A stretch of 64,000 nucleotides of DNA from Hofstenia miamia (GCA_004352715.1 SCFE01000001.1:148195-212194); one strand, 5' to 3'. Positions 23,400-35,905 are shown, counted from the first letter of the stretch. A program made the numbers and translations. Notes: generated from the letters alone by a model not told the origin.

Positions 23400-24466
23400 G
23401 GCCTTCGAAATTTGAATTCGAATTGCGAATTTGGTGAAATTCGAAATTCGCCTTCGAATTTCTTGAAATTTGCAGAAAATTTTGAATTTTAAAAAAAATT
23501 AGAAACATTAACTCTAATAACGGAATACATTATAAATATTTTAAACATAAATAGACTTTAAATCAGTGGCGGATTTAAAGGACAGGCCGTGGATACGATT
23601 ATCTTTTTTCAAAAATATAATGAAACAATGTGACAGTACTTTTTCTTTCAAGACTACATTGTTCGCTGTCAGACCCCAATTCTGAACGATGGGTTTTTGC
23701 TAAAAAATACATGATGTTTAAAATAAATTACTGTTATTTTTTTTAAAGTTTATATAATAACTAAGTGTTTTCAAAAAAGAAAATAGAATATTTTTTATAT
23801 AAAATTGATTTTCTTAAACTTAAGCTCTTGGCGTCTATTCAAAAGTACAAACCGCTTTTTCCACATTTACAAACAATTTTTTTCAAGCCTATTACAAAGG
23901 TTGAAAATTGTGAGGTATGGACAGACTTATTGGGAACATGCTTTAGGGCTGAAGTAATTGAAAAGATTAACTATTTCTCTAGAAAATGTTTAATTTTTTA
24001 AAATGATTTATATTCTCTCCATAACTTATGTTTATGTATTTATGAGACTTTGAACCCATGGAAGAAGCAAAGACATTACTGTTTCTTTTTATGTACAGAA
24101 AGGAGTGCTGTGGGCAAAATCAGAGGTCGCGGGGCCAAAGGGACATAGCTGGGTGCGGATTAAGTGCGTAAAAGAAAGAAGACACCTCCTATCACGAGGT
24201 GAGTTCAGATTGAGAATAATTTTTGAGCTATAAGTATTTAAACAATTTTTCCAGAAATATGAAAAATTTCTCAAATTCCCTGGCTGTTTTAGTTAAAGCT
24301 ATCTAGGACTATATTCCTTGATAGTCTTTTTAGCCAGTTTATTGAGCATAATTACATTCATACATATTTCATTTATATTGGTAAATTCACATTTGAATTC
24401 GCAAATTTGAAACTTTCAAATTCAAAATGCGATTTCGAATTCAAAATCAAATTTTTTAGAACCCTA
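23397..24466. mobile_element. Non-autonomous hAT-like element inserted in (TA)n
   Basis: The left end reads TAGGGCCTTCGAAATTTGAA and the right end, reverse-complemented, TAGGGTTCTAAAAAATTTGA, each followed by many GAATTCGAA-type words. Flanking octamers are ATATATAT and ATGTATAT, consistent with an 8-bp hAT target duplication, although the flank is itself (TA)n. The 1.07-kb interior has only short frames (23765-24001 plus, 24089-24274 minus) with no BED finger or hAT dimerisation motif. The stretch 24100-24190 is more GC-rich than its surroundings. Confidence 0.6.
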
Positions 24467-24484
24467 ATGTATATATATATATAT

Positions 24485-24622
24485 NNNNNNNNNNNNNNNN
24501 NNNNNNNNNNNNNNNNNNNNNNNNNNNNNNNNNNNNNNNNNNNNNNNNNNNNNNNNNNNNNNNNNNNNNNNNNNNNNNNNNNNNNNNNNNNNNNNNNNNN
24601 NNNNNNNNNNNNNNNNNNNNNN
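24485..24622. other. Assembly gap (138 N) inside a (TA)n tract
   Basis: N run flanked by TATATA on both sides. Confidence 0.97.
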
Positions 24623-24837
24623 TATATATATATATATATATATGTATATCCATTGAATGTACTAGGGAAATCCGATTTAGGGTGAACAGTTTGAGGCTTT
24701 TTTAAATGTCACTGTACAACTGACTATTTACTGAATAATACATAGTGTTTGATTCTTTTGAAATTACTACGAACTATTTTAATTGATTTATTGCTAGTTG
24801 CAACACTACAAGCAATCTAGTTAACCCTAAAATGCCC

Positions 24838-24967
24838 ATTGTAGCGTCATAGCACCAATTCGTATTTTCACCTTCTATTAGGAAATGTGGACATCCCATG
24901 TATGGATAGGCGGTTCTCTATCCAGTGTTGTTTTCAGATTTGTGATATCTTTAGTACGTAGTGATTA
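24838..24967. repeat. Direct repeat around a single N, copy 1 (130 bp)
   Basis: Starts ATTGTAGCGTCATAG and ends ACGTAGTGATTA. Apart from an insertion and a few substitutions it is the same as 24969-25136. Confidence 0.9.
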
Positions 24968-24968
24968 N

Positions 24969-25136
24969 ATTGTAGCGTCATAGAACCAATTCGTATTTTC
25001 ATCTTCTATTAGGAAATGTGGACATTCAAGGCCATCTTTAAATAAAGATGGCCTTGTGGACATCCCATGTATGGATAGGCGGTTCTCTATCCAGTGTTGT
25101 TTTCAGATTTGTGATATCTTTAGTACGTAGTGATTA
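24969..25136. repeat. Direct repeat around a single N, copy 2 (168 bp)
   Basis: Second copy, starting right after the N at 24968. It carries 38 extra bases at 25024-25061, including a 28-bp palindrome (25028-25055, arms AAGGCCATCTTTA). The word GTGGAC stands on both sides of the insertion. Confidence 0.9.
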
Positions 25137-27490
25137 ATGAGCATTTAAAATACATGCAGTGAAACAAACTTAAATTGTAAAATATGCATGGGTTAAGTAG
25201 TGTTAATAGATCTATAAAACATTTAATATCACTTATTCCTTAAGAAGTTTGTTTTAGTGATTATATTTACAAAGAAATTGTTGATAAGTCTAGAGCTTCT
25301 CTATGTTCAAAAATGCTTCAATTTGCAATTGAAATATTATTGAAGGGAAATTTTACATTTCATAATTTAAATTTTACATAATTTGTGTTTGTATCGCTTC
25401 TGCATTTTAAGCCAAGATTAAGCAAATAATTTAATAGATAAAATACTAAACTTAAGTTTACATTGGAAACATGGGTTCCCCAGCGGATTGCAAAAAAGTA
25501 AGTTTCCCTCCTCCCCCCCTGTGAATTTATATCATTTTAGCTGTAAATTTTTAACTGTGTAATGTATGCTGTAGTATTGCAACGATTATAATCTAGGAAA
25601 ACCAATTTAGCGTCTCGTTGTAAGTAGTGAAAAGGTAACATTTACATAGATTTACTGTCTTTGCAACCCAAAGTAGACTCACATAAATGGAAAACCAAGC
25701 ATACAATAACTAAATACTTTATAGATACAAAAATTTCAAATTACCATGAACATTATTTTTCATGTAATAATTCAAAAATTACCAGCATTTGCTTATATAT
25801 ACATATACGTTTTCCAAACCACTAGAAGACTACTGAATTCTCTTGCTTGACAAAACAGGAATTATTGAGTTGTCATTTGGACTAATACTTCTTAATAAAT
25901 AATTTCTGAGGCATCTTTTCTATTACAACTTTATGAACAATTATATCTACTACTTCAATTTTAATCAAGTTAAGAATAAAATGGAATTATTTAATAATCA
26001 CGTACTAATCAACTAATTGCATAAGTTCTAAGGAATTTAAAAAATTGATATAAGAACCTACGATTAAAAGTATTATTGATTCATGAAAATGCCACAATAA
26101 CTCTTTTTCATTGAAGTTTTTCAAAGTTATCAAACCACAGCTGACATAGTTTTATTGCATGCAACCAAGGATTTGCATAAAGAATCTCTTGCATATAACT
26201 AAACTTATGGAGTTCGCTTTATGACATTTCATATTGTTCAAATAGCAGCTTAAATGTATATAGCTTTTAACTTACCAGCTTATTTCACTAAATAGCATCA
26301 TTTACTTCTGAATTACCATGGTGCAAAAATTGAGGCAGCTAACCAATGACCAATGAAAAACATAAAGAAAAATATACTGCCATTACCAGCTATAAGCTGA
26401 ACAAATTTAAATACCACACTGTTAAAATCTGAAATAGATATGGCATAATTTGTGTATGCAGGCATTCAAGATGCATATTAAGCATATTTTACTGTTGTAT
26501 ATTCATATTTACTTTCTAAATTGTTATCACAGGAAATGCTAACATCTTAGAAATCTAAGTGTCATATTCTGCCTAAGATTTCATACATTACAGAAGTCAA
26601 ATGTAAGTTTTCCTCTTAATAGTTGAATTTGTCTAGAGCTGTTAAACTTGAACTATTGTACTGAATTTGTTGCAGCATTAATGATTAAGATTTTTAGTTA
26701 AAAAGATTTTTATTTGCGTTTAAAGGTAGTAATAATAGTATCAAAGAGATTTTATTTTCAGAAAATATAGAAAACTGATTATATAGAACTTAACGATTAA
26801 TGGGACAAGACCACAAAAAAACTGCAACCTTCTTAAACTCTGGTTCCATTTTTTCAAACATTATGGTACTAACAGTCTTTCAGCATCTTTCTTGTCAAAA
26901 AGATTGTCTACTGATTGATCATGATTTCATTAGCGTGGGAATAATATTAGGGTTTCTGATCGCATGCTAGTCTATCATGGTTGTCAATGTTGACATATGC
27001 AGAATAATCGACATCATATTAAATGTTGAGCTATCCGCTAAGGATTACAAGAAGCAGAAACAGCAATGAAATCAGTTTTTTTAGCTGACAAAAATTGACA
27101 TTCCCCTCGTATATGGATGAAATCTTATGTTTTTTATGTCTCTTAAACCTATCACTGCTGGAATTTTTAACTTTTAAAAATCAATCCTACTTATCGCCAA
27201 GCAGCAAAACTTGGCATTACTACAGCTTACATATAACTGAATAGCAGGAGAACAAGAAATTTTGATGTTCTCATGTTCTGAAGTGATAGGGGGTGCAGAC
27301 GTCAAGAAATTGATTATACTAACAAAACATGAGAAAAAATGTGTTGCCATAAAAAAATCAATTGTAACCCAACTCATATGTAATATATTTAAACATACAT
27401 TTATAGACCAGCCTATTGATTTCAAGGATATAATTAATATAAAATTGGTTTTATTGAATGAAATATTTCTGAAAAAATAAACACAAATTT
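25137..27490. other. AT-rich stretch without a recognised gene
   Basis: Opposite-strand frames at 27174-27425 and 27262-27480 overlap each other and have no family motif. Nothing else stands out. Confidence 0.5.
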
Positions 27491-27745
27491 ATACCGCTTT
27501 AAGACGTCTATAGTACGTTTAGGAAACTATTAGAAAATATCAAGAACACGCTTAGAAATTACATCTATTTCAGGTGTAGAAGATCTGTTTGAAACGTTTA
27601 GAAATCATTTAGAAAACTCTTAAAAGATGTTTGAAAGTTGTCTAGAAGAGGTTTAGAAAACGGTATAGGAAACGTTTTGAAGACTTTTAGTAGACATTTA
27701 AAAGTTGTTCAAAATTGCTTAGAAATGGTTTAGGAAGAAGTTTAC
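27490..27745 (+). repeat. Decayed 11-bp repeat array, block 1
   Basis: Recurrent words of the form GTTTAGAAAAC, GTCTAGAAGAG and CATTTAGAAAAC spaced by multiples of about 11 bp. Orientation is opposite to that of the array at 22731-23047. Confidence 0.6.
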
Positions 27746-27956
27746 TAAGCATTTACTCAAAATATCCTAGTTGGTATTAATTAACAATGCGCATTATAAA
27801 TTTAAGATTTCTATTTTAAGAATAATTTAATAAATTTTTAAATCATCGTCAAAAAATATACTGTCAAATTTTTTTAGATGTTTTCAAGCAATACTCACTT
27901 AATGCTGAACTTTGCATAAATTATTCTTATAATAANTAACTTAAATAATAATTGTC
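27746..27956. other. AT-rich spacer with a single N at 27936
   Basis: Separates two 11-bp repeat blocks. Unlike three other single Ns in the window, I could not see a flanking duplication at this one. Confidence 0.5.
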
Positions 27957-28200
27957 TAGAAAACTCTTTGAAATTGCCTAGAAATCTTGTAGAAATGATT
28001 TAAAAAACATTTCGTGCAGTTTAGAAAAAATTTAGAAGAAGTCTACAGGACCTTTAGAAGACATTTAGAAATCGTTTAGAAGACGTCTAGAAGACGTTTA
28101 GAAGACATGCATTAGAAAATACTTCCCAATATGATTGGTGCATTCACCAATGGGTTGGAAATGGTGTTATATATGCTTAGAAAACGTTTAGAAAATGTTT
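27957..28200 (+). repeat. 11-bp repeat array, block 2
   Basis: The clearest part, 28048-28105, reads as consecutive 11-mers TTTAGAAGACA, TTTAGAAATCG, TTTAGAAGACG, TCTAGAAGACG, TTTAGAAGACA. A short interruption at 28115-28170 contains a hairpin (ATTGGTG-CATT-CACCAAT), and the motif returns at 28176-28198. Confidence 0.7.
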
Positions 28201-29803
28201 TACATTATTTAGTGAACGCTAGATGCCATAAGTTCTTCAACATATTTTTGATATGAGATGACCAGTAAAATGTACACGTAATTTCTATCCCAAGATCTTC
28301 ACTTTTCAATTGTGTAGTTTGACCTTGGTGAGAGTAAAAAGGTCAAAGTCATTGATATTAAACGATATGTGTGACAACATGATTCAATTTTCAAATCAAC
28401 GAAATTAATGATGTAGACATATGGTAACATGAGTTCAGTGGAATTTGTACAAATGATTAACCTTCGTGGATGAACTACAGTCTGACACCATAATTCAAAT
28501 ACTAAAATACGTCCAAACATGAGCAGTAGTTAGAAAATATAAACGACTTTGTTTATAAAGATAGAAGCGTAAAAAAATTGAAAAATAGATAAATTATGGG
28601 TATGACTAAAAAAGAGGGATAGAGATGGACTGTACATCACTGCTAAAATATATAAACAAATTCTTTAAAAATCACTATAAGTGTTTACGTCCTTGAAAAC
28701 GAGATCGAGACCGCATATTGCATACCATAAATTAAATACTATATGTATCTTACTACCAAAATTGCAGTGCATTGCATAAAATATCCCCTAAAGAACCAAG
28801 TGCTGCCATCACTTTGCATAAGCTAAAATTCGACCAATTGGTTTTATGAATATTTCACGTACTTCATTGAAAAAATAAATGCCAAGTAAATATTTGCATA
28901 CCATCAATTTTACATGTAGTTTATTGAGTTTCCAAAATTAAAATATTGATATTTAAAGTCGCTACTTGTAATACTTAACTCGTTGTAGAATCTCTAATTA
29001 ATGTCATATAATTCCAATTTTTGTTGACTTAAGATATGAATGAATTAGGTAGGGTGCTACAAAACTTATATTACTATTTATTATTGATTAAAGTTAGTGC
29101 TATGTACAATAACTAGAAAAAGTGTACAAAAGCTCACTATTAAGTACTAAATGTTTATTATTTCTTTTTCTTTTATATGTTTCCACATTCCTCACAAAAA
29201 TTTATGGATTGCTGTTTATTGACATTCTTACACATTATGCACAATACATGGACACATGCAGAGCATATTTGAATATTTTGCTAGTTTTTTGAATGGTAGT
29301 CTTAATCAAACCTCTAAATGTTAAAAAATTTTATATTCAATTGCGGTGAATATCCTACAATTTTGAAAATTGCATAGGTTTTCTTCAAGTGTCAATGTAA
29401 ATAATCTTGAAACCAGACTCAGTTACTTAAAATTTGAGGAAATTTTATTAAGTTGTATCGATAGGTAGGCCTGCAAAAAAAATTAAGATTAAAATTACTA
29501 ATAAATTCACTGATTCAATCCAGAAATGTAATATATGGTTTCAACAAGTCCAAGAGATATTTTATAGGTAATCAACATCTATAGCTTCTGAATTTACTCT
29601 TTCAAATCATAATTTTACTGATTCGAAACATTGGGAAAATCCCAAAAGGATATAAAATGGATATTGTTGTCAACCAAGTCCAATCAAAAGTACCTCATAA
29701 GTTGATGGAACCCTCAAATGAATATGGGGAAACTGATGAATTACATTTTGTAGTTAATGCAAAATTGATTATCATTTTAGAAGTAGATGTGTGTATATAT
29801 ATA
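28201..29803. other. AT-rich stretch without a recognised gene
   Basis: Small frames at 28299-28520 (minus) and 29657-29866 (plus) have no supporting motif. Confidence 0.5.
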
Positions 29804-29805
29804 TA

Positions 29806-31099
29806 CAGTAATGGCAAAAGTTTGGGAACACTTTCCAAATTTAGAATTTTTTGTATTTTACACTAAAAAACGCAACGTAGAAACAATATAAAAACACAAT
29901 GTAGAAACAATATGATAACACCGTGTAAAAATTTAATAGTTAATCAGAAAAACTTACTAGTATTTTGTATGTCCGCCATTATTTTCCAAACACGCAGCAA
30001 TGCGATTTGACATTGACTCGACCAGCTTTCTACAATAATCATCACTTAAATTTGCTACTTCATATCGTCCAGTGATGTGCATTGGCGCTTCCTCAGACAT
30101 TTTTTGATGTGATTCCAGCAATTTTCTATGAAGTTGAGGTCTGGGGAGTTTCCCCGCCAGTTCTCAAACAGCTGAATTCTTGTGATGCAATCCACTGTTT
30201 CACAACTTTGGCGCTGTGGCAAGGAGTACAGATGTTCCGCAAAGCTGCATAAACATGGGAAATTTCTCCTGAATTATTTTTGGGTAGGACTTGGCTGTGA
30301 CTGTCTCGTTGTGAGGAAAAAATGCAGACCAGCGCGTCCACTCGCAGTAACAGCACCCCAAATAATCACAGAAGGTGCTGAGCGGACAGTTTGTTGCGTG
30401 TAATGTGTGTTGAATCTTTGGTTTCTTGGTTGTCGAACGTGTGGCCGGTATGATGTAAACTGGCAAATCTTGGATTCGCCACTAAGCATTACTTGATGCC
30501 ACATCTCAGGGGTGTAGTGTCTCGAATGTTCTTTGAATAAAATCGGGGTTTGGCTGCCGGTTTTCACGATGGAAGGTCAAAGGTAGTATTCAATTGACGC
30601 CTAATGGTGCGTGTTGATACATTCTGCACTACCGCACCTAGATTTGCGTTGACTTCAGAAGATGAAGAGAATGGTTGATTGACGACGTAACGGTGAATGA
30701 GACGGTCACTCTGAGGGGTTGTCACTTGTGGCCTTCCAGACCGCTTGCGAGGGGAAAATTTTGCAGTTGCTGATAGCGAGTGACACTTCTTGATACCCAA
30801 GATACTAACTAACAGCTATAGCGCGATAATTGTACCCCTCCTCGTACAAGATCGGAATTTGAGCACTCTTTGTTGTTGAAATTTTTCTACCACGGACCAT
30901 ATTTCAAACTATAATGACAGTGCTTTTTCAGCGAAAGGTATTGTGTAAATCTAAAGTTGTGTTAATTTGATTGGCTAAATGACTCTGTTGTAAATTCTAA
31001 GAAAAAATTGGGAATTTCATAAATTTTACGAAGTTTACAGGAAATAGCATAAAACACGTTTTAGACACGTTATTGTTCCCAAAATTTTGGCCAGTACTG
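29806..31099 (-). mobile_element. Tc1-like DNA transposon, complete ends, dead transposase
   Basis: The ends are imperfect inverted repeats: CAGTAATGGCAAAAGTTTGG on the left and, reverse-complemented, CAGTACTGGCCAAAATTTTG on the right, each flanked by TA. The length of 1294 bp is typical for Tc1. The transposase is on the minus strand, at about 30800-29950. It lies in (TA)n-rich DNA, as expected for an element that targets TA. Confidence 0.88.
29950..30800 (-). pseudogene. Tc1-type transposase, frameshifted
   Basis: Reading leftward: a helix-turn-helix linker region (RKRSGRPQVTTPQSDRLI, then STRTIRRQL), then EMWHQVMLSGES, then SAPSVIIWGAVTASGRAGL, then KVVKQWIASQEF, then NSPDLNFIENCWNHIKKC. 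The order matches Tc1 transposases. The position of the first catalytic Asp (usually SDES) reads SGES, so that residue is lost; the final Glu in NSPDLN.IEN is present. Frameshifts lie near 30565, 30270 and 30165, and an in-frame stop follows CTSLDDMK. It cannot make an active enzyme. Confidence 0.85.
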
Positions 31100-33260
31100 T
31101 ATATATATACAAATTTCTCAATTTTCTTTTAATGTGATAGTAATTTAATAAATCTCAACTGAAGAGCTTCATAATCACGAAAATTCTTCACAAGCTCTAT
31201 ATGCCGTCATGCCAGAAATGTTAAGTTTGGGGCACATTTAATGATAGTAATAGTAATAGCATAGCAGGCAGAATTAAATAGGCGCCTTTCAAGATGCTGA
31301 CGTCAATATAAATACAAACAACAAAGTGTTTAAAAATTGATTTCATTCATGATCAAAGGCCCAATATATTTATCGAGACGGTAGTGACACTACCTATTAT
31401 TTACTTGATCACCGAACTCATACTAACACAAAATCACCGATTACCTATAATCGTGAAATCAATGCTGAGCTTAAATAGTACTGAATATTCAAAGCAAGCA
31501 TATCCGCACAATGATGTATTTTAAAAACGGCATATTATTCATTAAATAATCCTATATCAGCTGTGTTACTATTTAGTGAATTCTGATCACTGGACAAAGA
31601 CTAGGTGCGTGTTGCACAGTAGAGAAGGACAGGGGACGCCAGAGCAATGATTTTCAATAGCGAGGTGATTACGCAAATTAAAAGTAATATCATCTATAAA
31701 AATTTATAAGTTTGCAGATAAAATAGGTTTTGTGTATTCTTGGTAATTAATCGTTTGCTGATATTTTGATAGTGTAATGTTATCGTAAAATATGCAAATT
31801 TCATGATTTTTAAGTTTCTAAAAATATATTTAATGAAAATTTATCACCAAGTGAAATAAATTCTTAAGAAATTAGGATTGAGGGTTTTTGTATTATTGCT
31901 TAGGGTAGAGTGAAGTTCAGTGATCAGAGCTAGTTGCAAAAAATGAGCTAACCCCTAACGTTATAGAGCTTCTTGATTGAGACTTGATTTCTTTTCCAAA
32001 CTTTTATTAGAGATCATAACACTCTAATAATGACTTTATGTTTAGCATTATATCTCAACTGGGATATAGTCTTCCAAATATCATTGTTACTTTCAAAAAA
32101 GTATGCAATGTGCGCATGAAAATTATATTTAGCAAGTAAAGTATAAATTCTTTTGAATTCCAATTATTCAAACCAATATTTAATAAATTTTAAAAGAATC
32201 TTAAAATTTTGCTATTTGAAGGGGCTGTAATCATATTGATGCCATCAAATTTCTGAATATTACAAAGGGATAATGCTTATATAAAGAATATTATATATGT
32301 TCAAAGTTTCGATTTATATCAAAATTCAATCCTAGCCCTCACACTAACCCTAGTTAGATGAGAATAATTTAGGCATTAGGAGCTCCAAAAAATTGAATAA
32401 ATAGCCATCATTTCCAATCACTAATAGAATTTCTTTCAAAACAAAATTTCTAATGCTTTTGTTAAATATTTAAATAATTTTTTTGCAAATATTTAGTGCA
32501 AAATGTGTTTACTGTCAGTAACTAATTGTTATATCTAGTGCAGAATTTCACTCAGTGTAAATAAATTACTACAGCGCATTAGAACGTGATAAGTAAGTAA
32601 TCAATGTTTTCATTAATATGGCAAATGATATTGGAAAAATATCAAAATCTACTAGCGAATATGTTGATCATACATTTTGGGGATGATAAAGTGACCACCA
32701 TAATGCATTTGTGAAATATACATCAGAAATACAACACTTGGCCTGAGTTATTCCACAAAATTATTCAATACTAAAGCATTTCAACAAATTCAAGCTAAAA
32801 ATTGAATAAAATTGAATTTTTTTGGATAGCCAAGCTTAGGGGATTGAATTTATCATGTTCAATAATACTATTTAAATCTACAGTTCTTTGGTTCTTACTA
32901 AAGTATTTTCATTGGATTCTGTAAATGCAAAATTTTTGATGAAATTTATAGCTACTCTAATTATATAGAAATCAGTTAAAATTTCAAAAAGACAGCATGT
33001 GTACACATTATAGTCACCTTAGATCACTCTACTCAACAACACATTTAAATATTTATATGATCAAACTATCTATGGATAGTGTAATAATTTTCATTTATAT
33101 TAAAGATCTGGTTAAGTGCTAAAGTTGAACCAAAAGTGATTACTCAGAACTATAATAACTCATAATATATAAGTTCAGATATCCAGATACATAATATAAA
33201 TCGACTTCATTGAAATATTAGTAAAATTACTAATTCAATTGTCATTTTCACCAAATCGAG
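31100..33260. other. AT-rich stretch without a recognised gene
   Basis: No reading frame of note. Short CCCTAAC-like words occur near 32335. Confidence 0.5.
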
Positions 33261-33279
33261 ATATATATATATATATATA

Positions 33280-33311
<32 letters not shown>
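33261..33311. repeat. (TA)n microsatellite
   Basis: About 50 bp of alternating TA with one CTG interruption. Confidence 0.95.
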
Positions 33312-33316
<5 letters not shown>

Positions 33317-34123
33317 GTTGGTGTCCTCTTAAATGTTTATATGTTTATATTTGAATTCCATTTGTGGAAGAACTTTTAACTCAACAATACTTTTGCCTTC
33401 TTATCTCTTATAATCACCAAACGAGTCTAAATTAAAGATCAGTGTTCCCGTTGATATTGGTTCGAATTGACATCAACTTGTTGATATCAAATCAATGGAC
33501 TTGACTTGAACTGATATGAATATTCATATTAATTGATTTCAATTAATATGAGTTGATTTAGAAATTTTGAAAATACATACTTCAAAGTTGTAAAATACAA
33601 TGTGACCACTGCTTACTAGTTTTAATGGTGATGACTCTAAAAGTAGTAGTAATATTTGTAAGCAAGTTTTGCACCAATCAAATCAGGTTGATCAAATGAC
33701 TGGCTTATAATATATATATTGTTAACAAGTGGTATAAATGGGGTGGGTTTCGCGCAAAATTTAAAGGTCTATTTGTTTAAAAATAGTTAGAGAATTGTTT
33801 TAAAAGGAGAACAATGCTGATTTCATAAATCATAATTTTGTAGATTAAAAAGTGGAACAATTGTATTTTTCACCAAATCGAAGGTTGCGTATAAAATATG
33901 GTTATTAGCCTTAAGTAACTTAAAATCGCATCGTTTTTGCTCCCTAAAAGCAAAAATATTGGCAAGAAAATAATACTTTATGATATCGAATATATGTTAG
34001 ATGACTATAATTGAATCATTGTAAATTTATCAACATGAAAAGGCCAATGAATTTCAGAATGAGGTTCGAACCTACATTATCAGCTAATAATTGTCTTACC
34101 ATGTATTTTTATATTATTCATGC

Positions 34124-34125
<2 letters not shown>
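33312..34125. other. Non-coding; degenerate TTGATAT-rich block and a tRNA-like box pair
   Basis: At 33445-33560 imperfect words of the form AATTGATATGA and TTGATATCAA alternate in both orientations. At about 34059-34101 the minus strand has TGGTAAGAC followed, about 28 nt after its GG, by GGTTCGAACC, resembling tRNA box A and box B. No full cloverleaf folds, so this may be a SINE head relic at most. Confidence 0.4.

Positions 34126-34156
<31 letters not shown>
34126..34156. repeat. (TA)n microsatellite
   Basis: About 30 bp of TA repeats. Confidence 0.95.
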
Positions 34157-34158
<2 letters not shown>

Positions 34159-34407
34159 TAGCATCAACATAGCAAGCCAATAAGTTAGGCAAAAACATAG
34201 TGATAGCGTAGTATCTAGTCTCGTTGTGATACATCTCATGTGACTGCTTAGGCATAGAGTTTAAAGTAGTAAGCACTGGTAATAACATAGACTACTGCGA
34301 ATACGAACTCCAGTAACACATAGGAATACATGGCAATTAGTGCCGAAGCGAGACATCAAAGCTGCCATCTAGAATACGCGAATGTCTGGATCAGCTACAC
34401 CCAAAAC
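34157..34407. other. Unique sequence before a gap
   Basis: About 250 bp of more balanced composition with a short open frame at 34330-34407 that runs into the gap. There is too little to identify. Confidence 0.4.
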
Positions 34408-35347
34408 NNNNNNNNNNNNNNNNNNNNNNNNNNNNNNNNNNNNNNNNNNNNNNNNNNNNNNNNNNNNNNNNNNNNNNNNNNNNNNNNNNNNNNNNNNNNN
34501 NNNNNNNNNNNNNNNNNNNNNNNNNNNNNNNNNNNNNNNNNNNNNNNNNNNNNNNNNNNNNNNNNNNNNNNNNNNNNNNNNNNNNNNNNNNNNNNNNNNN
34601 NNNNNNNNNNNNNNNNNNNNNNNNNNNNNNNNNNNNNNNNNNNNNNNNNNNNNNNNNNNNNNNNNNNNNNNNNNNNNNNNNNNNNNNNNNNNNNNNNNNN
34701 NNNNNNNNNNNNNNNNNNNNNNNNNNNNNNNNNNNNNNNNNNNNNNNNNNNNNNNNNNNNNNNNNNNNNNNNNNNNNNNNNNNNNNNNNNNNNNNNNNNN
34801 NNNNNNNNNNNNNNNNNNNNNNNNNNNNNNNNNNNNNNNNNNNNNNNNNNNNNNNNNNNNNNNNNNNNNNNNNNNNNNNNNNNNNNNNNNNNNNNNNNNN
34901 NNNNNNNNNNNNNNNNNNNNNNNNNNNNNNNNNNNNNNNNNNNNNNNNNNNNNNNNNNNNNNNNNNNNNNNNNNNNNNNNNNNNNNNNNNNNNNNNNNNN
35001 NNNNNNNNNNNNNNNNNNNNNNNNNNNNNNNNNNNNNNNNNNNNNNNNNNNNNNNNNNNNNNNNNNNNNNNNNNNNNNNNNNNNNNNNNNNNNNNNNNNN
35101 NNNNNNNNNNNNNNNNNNNNNNNNNNNNNNNNNNNNNNNNNNNNNNNNNNNNNNNNNNNNNNNNNNNNNNNNNNNNNNNNNNNNNNNNNNNNNNNNNNNN
35201 NNNNNNNNNNNNNNNNNNNNNNNNNNNNNNNNNNNNNNNNNNNNNNNNNNNNNNNNNNNNNNNNNNNNNNNNNNNNNNNNNNNNNNNNNNNNNNNNNNNN
35301 NNNNNNNNNNNNNNNNNNNNNNNNNNNNNNNNNNNNNNNNNNNNNNN
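34408..35347. other. Assembly gap (940 N)
   Basis: N run. It ends precisely at the start of the repeat copy 35348-35537, suggesting that the gap was caused by that repeat. Confidence 0.98.
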
Positions 35348-35537
35348 CTAACCCAAACAATGCTCTCTTCGCCAGCTTTCACAATCATTTCATATTTTTT
35401 CATTGTGAATTAGAAGAAATAGTCTCCGTCAATCTTGGCTTTTTCTCATTAAATTTGCTAGGCCAGCCCATATTCATGCCAAATGAAAGTGCAGTTTTTT
35501 CATCTTTTGTTAGTGTTATATATATATATATATATAT
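35348..35537. repeat. 190-bp direct repeat, copy 1
   Basis: Starts CTAACCCAAACAATGCTC and ends in (TA)n. Nearly identical to 35707-35905 (about two differences plus the TA length). Confidence 0.9.
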
Positions 35538-35706
35538 GACTTTTGAGTTATCTCCCCCCTTAACTAAAATAGTTGCAAAAATATGCTAGTTTTTCAATAT
35601 ATTAATTATAGAGCTAACCCAAACCTCTTCCCCAATCTTAACACTAACCCAAACCATAACATTAATATTAATAGTAACCTATGCCAATTCGCATCTTAGT
35701 CCTAAC

Positions 35707-35874
35707 TCTAACCCAAAAATGCTCTCTTCGCCAGCTTTCACAATCATTTCATATTTTTTCATTGTGAATTAGAAGAAATAGTCTCCGTCAATCTTGGCTT
35801 TTTCTCATTAAATTTGCTAGGCCAGCCCATATTCATTCCAAATGAAAGTGCAGTTTTTTCATCTTTTGTTAGTG

Positions 35875-35905
<31 letters not shown>
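35707..35905. repeat. 190-bp direct repeat, copy 2
   Basis: Second copy, again ending in (TA)n. Between the copies is a CTAACCC-rich spacer (35610-35706). Confidence 0.9.

Noticed and set aside
34330-35589. Long reading frames spanning the 940-N gap, and similar ones across other gaps
   Set aside because: They are open only because Ns carry no stops; the sequenced parts show no coding features.
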